Of a DNA stretch of 64,000 bases, positions 16,412 to 25,498 are shown piece after piece; position 1 is the stretch's first letter, and each line of letters starts with the position of its first letter. A program made the translations under genes and the position numbers. This DNA is from Pseudomonas sp. CCI4.2 (GTDB taxonomy: Bacteria > Pseudomonadota > Gammaproteobacteria > Pseudomonadales > Pseudomonadaceae), in assembly GCF_034350045.1 (NCBI RefSeq), contig NZ_CP133781.1, positions 3,192,001 to 3,256,000 on the forward strand, read 5' to 3'. The notes beneath the pieces are model-generated. The model was not told where the DNA came from. It saw only the letters and a list, made by a program, of their open reading frames with translations, and made no database searches.

Positions 16412-16866
16412 GGCGGTTTTACGGGGCCTCTTTCTGCAATTCGATATTCAATTCACATAAAGACAGATGAAGAAATTCTGTAGGAGCCGAAGGCTGCGAT
16501 CAGATGTTCAGTGCTTACTATTCCGTGTCGGCCCAAGTCTCCGTGGGAGTTGGCTTGCCAACGAAAGCTTCAATCCAGACAACCCAGGTTTCAGGTCGAT
16601 ATCAGCGGCGTGACGAAGGGCCTCTTCGCAGGCAAGCCTACTCCCTCAGTCTCGGCGGCTTCGCAGCATTCGGCTCTTACACATGGCCGCCCGCCTATAG
16701 ATAACCATACGCTCAGCAATCACAAAGGCCGGATATACACCCGGAATACAGCGCCACTACGTTGTTTGTAAAGATGACTCACGGCAACCTCACTCCCCCC
16801 AACATGCTGCGCAACCGTGCGGAATTTCCTACACATCGCGATTAACTTCAATTCCAGCAATGACGA
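16412..16866. repeat. Gene-free region with REP-type repeats
   Basis: No credible gene lies in these 455 bases. They contain a REP doublet at 16540-16646, with outer arms GTGGGAGTTGGCTTGCC and GGCAAGCCTACTCCC. This is the inverted counterpart of elements at 37003, 37160 and 47295. A GTAGGAGCCGAAGGCTGCGATC element lies at 16480-16501. The segment TTACGGGGCCTCTTTCTGCAA near 16417 recurs near 23385, and CAATCACAAAGGCCGGATAT near 16718 recurs in inverted orientation near 23235. Confidence 0.7.
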
Positions 16867-18210
16867 TCAAAGAATCCGATACAGCAAGCGCTCAATTCGT
16901 ACCCGGCTGACCCGGCGCAGGAAGGTGCGTACGGCAAGCGGGTATTCGCTGAGGGTGTCCAGCTCATCGTACTTGCCCACACGCAACGTATTGCGCATCA
17001 GTTGGGTCAGTTCAGCGGTGCGCGGTGCTGTCCATTCGGCCCGGGGATCGTCGATCAGCAGGGCGTTTTCCAAGTCCAGCTGAAAGGCGCGTGGGTTGAG
17101 GTTGTTGCCGGTCAGCAAGGTGTAGCGCTCGTCCGCCCACAAGCCTTTGAGGTGGAAGGTGTTATCGCCGTCCTTCCACAAGTGCAGGTTCAACTGATGC
17201 TTGGCGATGGGTTGCTGATGCTTGCGGGCGAATTTGCGCAGGCTGATTTCGTAGAGGTACGGCAGCGCAGCGATGACCTTGAACGGCTCGTCGGCGGGGA
17301 TGAAGAAGTCGTTGGCGGTCTTGTCGCCAATGATGATGTCGATCTTCACCCCGCGCTTAAGGGCGCGGTTGATTTCACGGGTGACCACCACTGGCAAATT
17401 GAAATACGGTGTGCACAGGGTCAATTGCGTTTGGCTGGCGGCGATCAATTCACAGATTGTGCGGCTGAGGGGGTTTTTGTTGCCCACACCCAATAGCGGG
17501 ATAATCCGTAGCCCGCCGATGTCTTCGGTGCCAGCGGTGGTGTCGTATGACGCGCGCTTGAGGTGATTGCGCAACCCGCGGATTTCGCCGCGCAAGCTGC
17601 GTGAGGTGGGCGGTGATGGCAGGTCGAGGCGGTGTACGGCTTTTGACGTAAGCACGTCCTGCTGCACCATGTGCTGCATCGAGTCAGCCAATGCTGTGTT
17701 TTGCAGCAGGTGATAACGGTCGAGACGGTACTTGTCGAATTTGTGCAGGTAAACGTTATTGATGCTGGCGCCGCTGTAGATCACGCAATCGTCGATCACC
17801 GTGCCCTTGAGGTGCAACACACCAAACAGTTCGCGGGTTTGTACCGGCACGCCGTAGATCGGCACTTCTACATCGTGTTCAAGGTTTTGCGCCTGGTACC
17901 ACGCCGAGTTGCCCGGCTGCTTACCGGCCCCGATCAGGCCCCGCTGTGCCCGAAACCAGTCCACCAACACCACCACATCCAGTTCCGGCCGTGCTGTTTT
18001 GGCTGCGTACAAGGCCTCGAGAATCTCCTGACCGGCTTCATCTTGCTGCAGGTACAAAGCGATCACATAGATTCGCTGAGTGGCCGAGGCGATTTTTTCC
18101 AGGAGGCAGCGGCGATAATCGGCGGCGCTTGGCAGTAGCGTCACAGCATCGGCGGACGACGAAAAACCACGAAGTACAGGAAGAAGGGAGCGTCTGAAAG
18201 TGGAGCGCAT
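16867..18210 (-). CDS. pssA: CDP-diacylglycerol-serine O-phosphatidyltransferase
   Basis: A 447-residue phosphatidylserine synthase of the phospholipase D superfamily (E. coli PssA is 451 residues). It makes phosphatidylserine from CDP-diacylglycerol and serine, the first committed step to phosphatidylethanolamine, and is peripheral at the inner membrane. Two HxK-type motifs are visible: HLKGTVIDD in the first half and HLKGLWADERYTLLTGNN in the second. The early LLEKIASATQRIYV matches the E. coli protein. The start at 18210 is chosen because GAGAGG lies just upstream and MRSTFRR aligns with the family N-terminus. A longer reading would add nine residues. It stands alone, convergent with the repeat region to its left. 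Confidence 0.9.
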   Translation of the reverse strand: MRSTFRRSLLPVLRGFSSSADAVTLLPSAADYRRCLLEKIASATQRIYVIALYLQQDEAGQEILEALYAAKTARPELDVVVLVDWFRAQRGLIGAGKQPGNSAWYQAQNLEHDVEVPIYGVPVQTRELFGVLHLKGTVIDDCVIYSGASINNVYLHKFDKYRLDRYHLLQNTALADSMQHMVQQDVLTSKAVHRLDLPSPPTSRSLRGEIRGLRNHLKRASYDTTAGTEDIGGLRIIPLLGVGNKNPLSRTICELIAASQTQLTLCTPYFNLPVVVTREINRALKRGVKIDIIIGDKTANDFFIPADEPFKVIAALPYLYEISLRKFARKHQQPIAKHQLNLHLWKDGDNTFHLKGLWADERYTLLTGNNLNPRAFQLDLENALLIDDPRAEWTAPRTAELTQLMRNTLRVGKYDELDTLSEYPLAVRTFLRRVSRVRIERLLYRIL

Positions 18211-18388
18211 AAGCCTCTCGAAGCAATAACCGGACAATTCGCGAGCTTACACCAGAGCGCGGGGTCACGTTGATATCCACATCAATGTGCCTTCCGTCTG
18301 ATCAGGGCGTCAATTGGACGGAAGATAAATTTCCTAGGCTATGCGAGTGATGCTTTACAAGCCGCCTGTCGTTGTTTTCGAAGTAATA

Positions 18389-20023
18389 ATGGCCATTTAT
18401 CTAACTGAATCATACGGCTGCAAGTGTTATCCAAGGAGGGTTGGTGTACGCTGGGCGCGGCTAAAAAAAAGGGTGAAGTTGTTGAGTTCCCACGATGACG
18501 ATAACAGCGTAGATCGAGTAAAACCGATCAAAAGGGCGCCAGTGCTTTGGTTGGCGGTCATTGCGATTTTTTTGGTCTGTGTATCGATTGTCACGTTTAA
18601 CGTGTGGCAGCTTGAACATGCAAAAAACCATGAGCTGTATCAGGCCGAAATAGCCACCTCCAACCTTTCCAAATCCCTGGCCCAGCAAGCGGAAGATACC
18701 TTCGACGAAGCCGATGTGGTGTTGATCGATTTGGTGGAGCGGATTGAGAATGATGGCCTGGGGCCAGCTCAAATCAGGCGGATCGAGCGTCTGTTGGCAA
18801 AGCATGTTGTGGAAGCCCATCAACTGCAGGGCGTTTTTTACTTCGACCGCACAGGTCGGTGGATTATCAGTTCGTTCGGCATCAAGCCAGCAAGTGCTAA
18901 CAATTCCGATCGGGAATACTTCCAGTATCACCAGCAAAACACCAACCTTGGGCCGCACATAGGCAGGGCGGTGCGGAGTCGAACAACCAACGATTGGGTC
19001 ATCCCTATTTCAAGACGAGTGAACGATAAAAGTGGAAACTTCGACGGTGTGGTATTGGCCACATTGAACATGAAGTATTTCGATCAGTTTTTCGACAGTT
19101 TCAATATGGACAATAAAGGCGCGATCTTTCTGTCCATGACGGATGGCACTATATTGGCCAGGCGACCCTTTACGGATGATGTGATCGGGAAGTCGCTCGC
19201 CAAAGGCCAAGTATTCAGCGACTACTTATCCAAGTCCACATCGGGTACCGCCATGGTGACCTCGATTATTGACAAAGTGACCCGGCTGTACGGTTACCGG
19301 CAATTGGAAAAATACCCCTTGGTGGTGGCAGCGGCGATTTCCGAAGAGTCATTGCTTGATGAGTGGCGTCAAAACTCGTTTAAATCAATCATCATTATTA
19401 TTAGCGCAGTGATGGCTAATATCTTGTTCGGCATCCTGTTGGTTCAACAGATTCGGTTCGGCCTGCAAGCGGAAGCGAAGATGCGCATCGCCCAGAGTTC
19501 GCTGGAAAAACTCGCGCTGCAGGACAGCTTGACCGGGTTGTCCAATCGCCGGCATTTTGATCAGGTTCTGAACGTTGAGTTCCGACGCAGCGAGCGGAAA
19601 AAAGCGCCTTTGAGCCTGATCATGCTGGACATCGACTTCTTTAAAAGTTTCAACGACAACTATGGGCATTACGCCGGCGATCACTGCATTGTTGCTGTTG
19701 CGGACACCCTTCGGGCTTGTTTGAATCGAGCGGGCGACCTTGCTGTTCGTTACGGCGGGGAGGAGATGGCGGTTTTCTTGCCGGAAAATGACGCAGTGGG
19801 CGCGTTTGCGTTGGCTGAAAAGATCCGCCTCGCCGTGGTTGCCAAACAAATGCCCCACGGCGATAACCCGCTGGGCATCGTCACGGTCAGTCTCGGGTGC
19901 TACACCTGCGTACCCGGTGACGAAAACACCATCGTGACATTGATACAACGGGCCGATGCAGCCTTGTATTCCGCGAAAAAAGCTGGCAGAAATCGCAGCA
20001 TGACCTTTGACGGGGATGCTTGA
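18389..20023 (+). CDS. Membrane diguanylate cyclase with extracytoplasmic sensor domain
   Basis: A membrane-anchored diguanylate cyclase that makes c-di-GMP from two GTP. Layout from 18389: an arginine-rich N-terminus, first membrane helix (about 52-75, LAVIAIFLVCVSIVTFNV), a periplasmic dCache/PDC-like sensor region (about 80-325), second membrane helix (about 335-355), and a C-terminal GGDEF domain (about 380-540). The active-site motif is GGEEM (456-460) and the inhibitory-site RAGD lies just upstream, so the enzyme is likely active and product-inhibited. The start is uncertain: ATGs exist at 18341 and 18389, and a GTG at 18473 would give a more usual short N-terminus before the first helix. 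Confidence 0.85.
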   Translation: MAIYLTESYGCKCYPRRVGVRWARLKKRVKLLSSHDDDNSVDRVKPIKRAPVLWLAVIAIFLVCVSIVTFNVWQLEHAKNHELYQAEIATSNLSKSLAQQAEDTFDEADVVLIDLVERIENDGLGPAQIRRIERLLAKHVVEAHQLQGVFYFDRTGRWIISSFGIKPASANNSDREYFQYHQQNTNLGPHIGRAVRSRTTNDWVIPISRRVNDKSGNFDGVVLATLNMKYFDQFFDSFNMDNKGAIFLSMTDGTILARRPFTDDVIGKSLAKGQVFSDYLSKSTSGTAMVTSIIDKVTRLYGYRQLEKYPLVVAAAISEESLLDEWRQNSFKSIIIIISAVMANILFGILLVQQIRFGLQAEAKMRIAQSSLEKLALQDSLTGLSNRRHFDQVLNVEFRRSERKKAPLSLIMLDIDFFKSFNDNYGHYAGDHCIVAVADTLRACLNRAGDLAVRYGGEEMAVFLPENDAVGAFALAEKIRLAVVAKQMPHGDNPLGIVTVSLGCYTCVPGDENTIVTLIQRADAALYSAKKAGRNRSMTFDGDA

Positions 20024-20122
20024 GAGGGTTAGCTTCACTTTGACGTATTACGCTTGAGCGGCCGGCGCGAGCAACTCGCGCTGAATTGACCATAGATCGT
20101 TATCCCAACCTGGACAGCTTCT

Positions 20123-21196
20123 ATGCAGAATCTCGGTAGTAAGGGATTATCACTCACCAAGCGGCTGTTCAAATCCCGAGCGATAGGCTCCGCGCTTGGC
20201 TTTCTTTGCATCGCTGTTGCCATGTTCCCGCTGCACCCTCCCGCATGGGCGTGGGCGTTGATGATCCTCAACGGCTTTATCTGGCCAGTAGCCGCGTTTC
20301 AATTGGCGCGCCGATCGACATTTCCGCTAAAAACCGAGCAACGTAACGTGCTGCTGGATTCGTTTTTTTGTGGTTTTTGGGTTGGAGCCATGCAGTTCAA
20401 CCTATTGCCCAGCGTGACCAGTATGTCGATGATGGCCATGAACAACGTTGCGCTGGGCGGCATACGTTTTCTGCTGACTGGCTGGCTGGCCCAGGCCTTG
20501 GGTATCACGGTCTCAGTGTTAGTGTTTCCTTTGGCGTTCCAGCCTGAGACCAGCACGGTGCAGATGTTTGCCTGTGTGCCGCTGCTGGCAATCTACCCGT
20601 TAATGCTTGGCTGGATTGCCTATAAACAAAATCACCTGTTGAAAGACCACAAACGTGCGCTCTTGGCGCTCAGTCAAACTGACAGCTTGTCCGGACTGTT
20701 AAATCATGGGGCCTGGAAGGGGCATCTTGATGTGGAATTTCAGCGTTGCGCGTTGGCCCAGCAGGGCGGCACCATTGCCTTGATCGATATTGATCACTTC
20801 AAAGTCATCAACGATACCTACGGGCATGTGGTTGGTGACAACGTCCTTCGGCAGTTGAGCAAGGTACTCAATCAGAACTTGCGCAAGTTCGACTTGGCGG
20901 GCCGTTACGGTGGCGACGAATTTTGTGTGATTCTTCCCGATACCTCGTTGGCGACGGCCGCCGAGATCATGGACCGCCTGCGCGATACCTTTAATGCAAC
21001 CCACTATGAGTGGGAACCGATGATGAAAGTCAGCCTCAGTATCGGACTCGCGCCCTATAGCCCGTCACATGCAGACGCGACCTTCTGGTTGAACGAGGCG
21101 GACAAGGCGTTGTACGTGGCGAAAAGTACCGGGCGCAACCGAGTCAGCTGCAGGGTGGATGGCGCGTTGCATCCGGTCCTGAGTGACCCGGTCTAG
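20123..21196 (+). CDS. MASE2-type diguanylate cyclase
   Basis: A 357-residue inner-membrane diguanylate cyclase. Residues about 15-165 form a multi-helix MASE2-like sensor block (as in AdrA/DgcT proteins), followed by a GGDEF domain (about 175-345) with an intact GGDEF motif at 263-267 and an intact RKFD inhibitory site at 254-257. It lies 99 bases after another diguanylate cyclase in the same direction, so both may be co-transcribed and feed c-di-GMP control of surface traits such as exopolysaccharide. The signal sensed by MASE2 domains is unknown. The family call is strong, while the MASE2 label rests on helix layout and the GFLCIAVAMFPLHPPAWAW region. Confidence 0.85.
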   Translation: MQNLGSKGLSLTKRLFKSRAIGSALGFLCIAVAMFPLHPPAWAWALMILNGFIWPVAAFQLARRSTFPLKTEQRNVLLDSFFCGFWVGAMQFNLLPSVTSMSMMAMNNVALGGIRFLLTGWLAQALGITVSVLVFPLAFQPETSTVQMFACVPLLAIYPLMLGWIAYKQNHLLKDHKRALLALSQTDSLSGLLNHGAWKGHLDVEFQRCALAQQGGTIALIDIDHFKVINDTYGHVVGDNVLRQLSKVLNQNLRKFDLAGRYGGDEFCVILPDTSLATAAEIMDRLRDTFNATHYEWEPMMKVSLSIGLAPYSPSHADATFWLNEADKALYVAKSTGRNRVSCRVDGALHPVLSDPV

Positions 21197-21205
21197 GCGC
21201 GGTTT

Positions 21206-22336
21206 TTAATAGCCGTTATGGCGCAGCAGGGTGTCGATACTGTCCTTGGAGGGACGCCCGTAGAACTTCAGCAATTGCGCTGCACGGTTGGTAAAGAAAC
21301 CGTCGGCGCCACGTGCGCTCAACGCTTTGAAATCTTCAGCGTCATCGACGGTGTAGGGATGAATTAACAGACCTCGGTCATGGGCCATTTTGGTCATCCA
21401 CGGCTTGACCATGTCCATGTAGCTTTGGTCGCCACCGTGTTTGAGTACCGACGCAGGACCAATCCCCGAGGCGCCGTGGGCTTTAGCCCAATCCATCCAG
21501 GCGGCGAACTCCGCTTCGGACTTCACCTCACGCCCAGCATAGAACGCCGCTTTATCTTTGGCGCCGGACGCTTTGAAGTCTACCGTCGAGCTGGCTTCCA
21601 TGTAGCCATCACCGATCCACAGCAACAGCACTTTGGGCACCTGCGGCATGCTTTTTTGCAGCAGCTCCAGGCTAGGTTTTTCGAAGGTCTGCAACACCAC
21701 GCGGCCTGGTGTGTTGGCAACGTTTACATGGCCCTTGGCTGCGGCCGGGCGTTGGTCAAGCCAGCCGCGTTTGGCCAACAGTTTCTGCAAATCTTCTTCT
21801 ACGCCTGGAAACTGCGCGGGTACTTTGGTTTCGATATACAGCCCCGGCTTGTTCTCCCCCTCTTCGGCGATGTCGATGACTTCATTGAGGGTAAGAATTT
21901 TCAAGCCTACGTAGCTGCTACGGGCCTTGGCCGGGAACGCCGCGTTGAACCATGAGCCGGCATCGAGGCGCTTGAGCTCCTCCAGGGTGAAGGTGCTGAT
22001 GGGGTCTTTAATCCGTTCGGGATAGACCTGCGCGATGTTGGTGGTGCGCCCGAGGGTGTCATCGTGCAGGGCAATCAGTACCCCGTCTTTAGTGCGCTGA
22101 ATGTCCATCTCCAGATAATCAGCGCCCAGATCACGTGCTAACTCATACGAGGGAATGGTCTCTTCAGGCGCATCGAACGATGCACCTCGGTGGCCAATAA
22201 CAGCGGGCCAGGGCACGCCAATCTTTGCCGCAATGGCTTTGCCGGGAGGTTCCACGGCCAAGGTTGTTTCGCTTAGAAGGAGGGCGCTGGCCAGCAGCGT
22301 CAGAAGCCCGAGGGTTTTTGGAATTCGATTTAGCAT
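21206..22336 (-). CDS. glpQ: Periplasmic glycerophosphodiester phosphodiesterase
   Basis: A 376-residue GDPD-family enzyme with a signal peptide (about 1-28, LTLLASALLLSETTLA). It hydrolyses glycerophosphodiesters to glycerol 3-phosphate and an alcohol in the periplasm. The core has the metal/catalytic signatures HRGASFDAPEET, EMDIQRTKDG and LHDDTLGRTT, with a late HPYTVDD segment. The start at 22336 has a GGAAG site upstream, and a longer frame would add 20 residues without a site. It is not next to a glpT permease, so it may act in phospholipid-derived phosphate or glycerol scavenging. GlpQ is the closest family name, but the specific assignment among paralogues is not certain. Confidence 0.88.
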   Translation of the reverse strand: MLNRIPKTLGLLTLLASALLLSETTLAVEPPGKAIAAKIGVPWPAVIGHRGASFDAPEETIPSYELARDLGADYLEMDIQRTKDGVLIALHDDTLGRTTNIAQVYPERIKDPISTFTLEELKRLDAGSWFNAAFPAKARSSYVGLKILTLNEVIDIAEEGENKPGLYIETKVPAQFPGVEEDLQKLLAKRGWLDQRPAAAKGHVNVANTPGRVVLQTFEKPSLELLQKSMPQVPKVLLLWIGDGYMEASSTVDFKASGAKDKAAFYAGREVKSEAEFAAWMDWAKAHGASGIGPASVLKHGGDQSYMDMVKPWMTKMAHDRGLLIHPYTVDDAEDFKALSARGADGFFTNRAAQLLKFYGRPSKDSIDTLLRHNGY

Positions 22337-22418
22337 CGTTGGATCTTCCTTATCAGTCGTCAGACAGGTGCGCTTGCACTGTAGCAAGTCGCGCATGACC
22401 GATAGGTGAAGGATCGTT

Positions 22419-22988
22419 TTAATGCAGGGATGTTTTCAAACGCCGACGGATAAAGCGCAACACCGCCAGCATCAACGCCACGACAATGATTGCCAGTAGC
22501 GCGTCTTCTTCGTAGTGCTTGATGTCCGCGAACAGCCACTCCAGTGATTGACCGAACAGGTAGCCAACACCGGCAATCAGCGGCGCCCAAATGGCGGCGC
22601 CAATCAGGTTGAACAGGACAAAGCGCGACGTTGGAACATCGCTCATGCCGATGGCAATAGGGCCGGCGATGCGTAGGCCATACATGAACCGCACGCCGAT
22701 GATCAACCCGGTTTGGTAGCGCTCCAGCAGTAGATTAACCCGCCGGGCGCTGGGTTGCAGTTTGGGAAACCGTGCCATAAGACGGCTGCCGTAGCGGCGC
22801 CCGATCGTGAAGAACACACAGTCGCTCAATGCCCCGCCGAACACGGCGACAAGCGCCAGCAGCGGAAACGATAAATAACCTTCGTGGGCCGCAAAGCCGG
22901 CGATGATCAGCACTGTTTCCCCTTCCAGGGCTGCACCGATAAAGACGGCCAGATAACCGTACTCAGCAATTACCTGTGTCAGCGTCAT
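22419..22988 (-). CDS. DedA-family inner membrane protein
   Basis: A 189-residue DedA / VTT-domain membrane protein with four to five helices. Typical features are GAALEGETVLIIAGFAA near the N-terminus, GRRYGSRL in the middle and GVRFMYGLRIAGPIAIGMSD followed by a glycine-rich re-entrant segment. DedA proteins are thought to be flippases or transporters linked to undecaprenyl phosphate or phospholipid recycling and proton-motive-force homeostasis. It lies upstream of, and in the same direction as, the glycerophosphodiesterase gene (82-base gap), a loose lipid-related pair. Its C-terminus is basic (RFIRRRLK), as expected for a cytoplasmic tail. Confidence 0.88.
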   Translation of the reverse strand: MTLTQVIAEYGYLAVFIGAALEGETVLIIAGFAAHEGYLSFPLLALVAVFGGALSDCVFFTIGRRYGSRLMARFPKLQPSARRVNLLLERYQTGLIIGVRFMYGLRIAGPIAIGMSDVPTSRFVLFNLIGAAIWAPLIAGVGYLFGQSLEWLFADIKHYEEDALLAIIVVALMLAVLRFIRRRLKTSLH

Positions 22989-23723
22989 ACGCGATCCTCA
23001 TGATGTGGGCCATTGCGCCTGAGTTGACTGATCGCCGTTGGGGTTTGTTCCGTTGGCCGGCTTTCCGGTGCGAGCCGAGAAATCGCAGCCTTCGGCGGTT
23101 CCACGGACGATCTGTGCATCACCCCGCGAAGTTCGTTGAAAAGGGTTGCCTGACAAATCGTCTTCGTCGGCAAGCTCTTATAAAACTAATTTTTAATTAT
23201 TTATAAAACAATAGGTTGGCGCTGGGTTACGTGTGTATATCCGGCCTTTGTGATTGCTCAAATTATGGTTTCGCTTTTACAGCGAGTCACCTTTTTCAAA
23301 CATCGGGACGCCGAACCGCAAAAAGGTAACCCAAAACGCTTGCCCCACCATGCAGGACCTCGCTTAGGCTCGGCCGCATGGTTTCACGGGGCCTCTTTCC
23401 GTAATTTGATATTCAATTCACGGGCGATCTACAGGCAGGCGACCATCTGTAGATACCGTCTTGTTGGCGAAGGTCCTTCGGACCTATCGCAGCCTTCGAC
23501 AGCTCCTACAGAATCTGTGTAGCGCCAAAACCGTGGGACCGAATTTATTCGGGAAGGCTTCAGTCCTGACACCCTGCAACCTCAAACCACACAAAAAGTG
23601 CCACACAGTTTGCTGTGCGACAGCGCGGCGTCGAAGACGTGGCGGACCCTCCTACAGAATCTGTGGGACCAGGCTTGCCTGCGAATGTAACGGCGCGGTG
23701 TGCCTTGGCTCACGCCTTGCGGT
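22989..23723. repeat. Gene-free region with several dispersed repeats
   Basis: These 735 bases hold no convincing gene. They include a 130-base dispersed repeat at about 23537-23668 (GGGACCGAATTTATTCGGGAAGG ... CAGTTTGCTGTGCGACAG ... GGCGTCGAAGACG), also present in the opposite orientation at 29477, 32487 and 47088. GAAGGTCCTTCGGACC lies at 23468 and a REP half-site GGACCAGGCTTGCCTGCGAAT at 23668. Bases 23300-23425 contain another repeated segment sharing ACGGGGCCTCTTTC with 16418. The rest shows nothing clear. Confidence 0.65.
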
Positions 23724-25424
23724 TTACCGCGCCAGGACCATGGCGAAGTAGCCGAATACGGTCAGCAGAATCCCCGATACGGCATACGCCACCGGAAAGC
23801 CGATCCAGGGCACGGTGCTGTCGATTTCTTTTGCCGCTTCGCGCGCAGGGCCCGAGTGACTGCGGGCACCGGCGACGCCGCCCATGAGGATGGCCGGGTT
23901 GATCTTGAACACGTGGAAGCCGATAGCCCAGACGATAAACGGTGGGATAGTGCAGGCCACGAAGCCCAAGCCGAATATCTTCAGTGCAATGATCGCGCTC
24001 AGTTGCGACACCAGACTGGCACCGGCATTGACGCCGACGATGGCGACGAAAAAGATCAGGCCCATGTCTTCCAAGATATTCCGTGCAGCGTTCGGGGTGT
24101 TGCCGAAGAAGCGTACCCGAGATACCAGCGACGAAACGATAATGCCCGAGACCAACAGGCCGCCAGCGTTACCCAAACCCACTGAAGCACCGAACGCCGG
24201 CACTTGCACCAGGCCAATCAGCAGCCCCAGCACCATGCCCAACGACAGCGTCAGCAAATCAGTCGCCGTGCTTGGGCGTGCGACTTTGCCGAGAATCCCC
24301 GCCGCTTTGTCGATGGCGCTGCGCAGTCCGATCAAGTGCAGCACGTCCATCCGCTGCAAGCGTGTTTCCAGACCGATAGGCAACGGCGCCCCGCCGCGTT
24401 CAATGCCCAGCAATTGCACCTGGCCGGCAATCGGAGAGCTGCTGAATTCCTTGAGCGCCTTACCAATGGCGTCGCGGTGAGTCACCAGAATCTCGGCTTC
24501 GTCCAACGGAATGTTCAACGCACGGGCATCTGGCACTTCAGGCCCGATCAGGCCCATATGGTCGGTGAGTACATCAAGGCTGCCACCCAAGGCGATGACG
24601 TCGCCCAGTTGCAACACCAAGCTCGGGTCGGCGCCGAGCAATTGGGTGCCGCGCTCGACGTTCTCGATCTGGTACTGGGCGAAGTGCTCGCGAAACTGGC
24701 CGATGGTTTTCCCTTCGTACGCCGGGTTGACCAACCGATAGGCCCGTAAATCGAAGGGGCGATAACCGCTCAGGCCCGCGTCATCGACATTCGGAACACC
24801 GTGTTCGATCTCGTATTCCTTGGCCGCCTTGCGCGCATCCACGCCCCACCAGCGCGGCAGGTATTTGCAGATCAGAATGATCCCCACCGTGCCCCAGATG
24901 TAGGTGATGCCATACGACAAGGCAATCATCGCGGTGGCGGCAGCGGCGGTAGTGCCCGGCGGTAGTGGCACTACCCCAGAGGTAATCGCCTGTTCAGCCG
25001 AGCCGATGGCGGCGGACATGGTTTGCGAACCGGCGAGAATCCCGCCCGCAGCACCAACCGGCAGCGACAACAGTTTCGTGCCCGTCACCACAATCCCCAA
25101 CCCGAGGAACGACGACAAAATTGCCAGAAAGGTGAATTTCAGCCCATCACCTTTCAAACTGTTGATGAACGACGGACCGACTCGTAGGCCGACGCCGTAC
25201 ATAAACAGGTAATAAAACAGACTTTTGGTGAAGCTGTTCAGCTCCAGGTGTATGCCATAGGCGGCAGCCCAGGAGGCTATCGCGCACCCAATGACGATGG
25301 CCGCCGCGACCGCACCGAGGCCGTAGCCCTTGATGCTGCCACGACCCACCCACACGGACAGGCCAACCACCACAAACAATAAAATGTACGGGTTGCTTTG
25401 TAGAAATGTCAGAAATGCAATCAC
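23724..25424 (-). CDS. aspT: AspT-family amino-acid antiporter
   Basis: A 566-residue member of the aspartate:alanine antiporter family. It has two AspT/YidE-type duplicated membrane halves (N-terminal about 1-190 and C-terminal about 380-566) flanking two cytosolic TrkA-C/RCK_C-like domains (about 215-375). Such carriers exchange an amino acid for its decarboxylation product, generating proton-motive force and alkalinising the cytoplasm. It lies 74 bases downstream of glutamate decarboxylase in the same direction, so it probably exchanges glutamate for GABA here instead of aspartate for alanine, filling the slot of GadC. A hairpin sits in the gap. The family is sure. The substrate is inferred from the neighbour. 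Confidence 0.85.
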   Translation of the reverse strand: MIAFLTFLQSNPYILLFVVVGLSVWVGRGSIKGYGLGAVAAAIVIGCAIASWAAAYGIHLELNSFTKSLFYYLFMYGVGLRVGPSFINSLKGDGLKFTFLAILSSFLGLGIVVTGTKLLSLPVGAAGGILAGSQTMSAAIGSAEQAITSGVVPLPPGTTAAAATAMIALSYGITYIWGTVGIILICKYLPRWWGVDARKAAKEYEIEHGVPNVDDAGLSGYRPFDLRAYRLVNPAYEGKTIGQFREHFAQYQIENVERGTQLLGADPSLVLQLGDVIALGGSLDVLTDHMGLIGPEVPDARALNIPLDEAEILVTHRDAIGKALKEFSSSPIAGQVQLLGIERGGAPLPIGLETRLQRMDVLHLIGLRSAIDKAAGILGKVARPSTATDLLTLSLGMVLGLLIGLVQVPAFGASVGLGNAGGLLVSGIIVSSLVSRVRFFGNTPNAARNILEDMGLIFFVAIVGVNAGASLVSQLSAIIALKIFGLGFVACTIPPFIVWAIGFHVFKINPAILMGGVAGARSHSGPAREAAKEIDSTVPWIGFPVAYAVSGILLTVFGYFAMVLAR

Positions 25425-25458
25425 AGTGACCTCGCGCTTTGCGATGAAACGCTATAAA

Positions 25459-25483
25459 CACCGGGCAAATACGTTGCCCGGTG
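25459..25483 (-). terminator. Hairpin between gadB and the antiporter gene
   Basis: CACCGGGCAA and TTGCCCGGTG form a perfect 10-bp stem with a 5-base loop. Reading leftward it is followed by TTTATAG, a weak T-run. It may be a leaky terminator that lowers antiporter expression relative to gadB, or an mRNA-stabilising stem. Confidence 0.5.
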
Positions 25484-25498
25484 GAGTTCGAGGTCGAA

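Noticed and set aside
22989..23723. Insertion sequence remnant
   Set aside because: Several repeat blocks are present but no transposase reading frame, terminal inverted repeats with target duplication, or recognisable transposase motif was found. REP-type elements explain the pattern.
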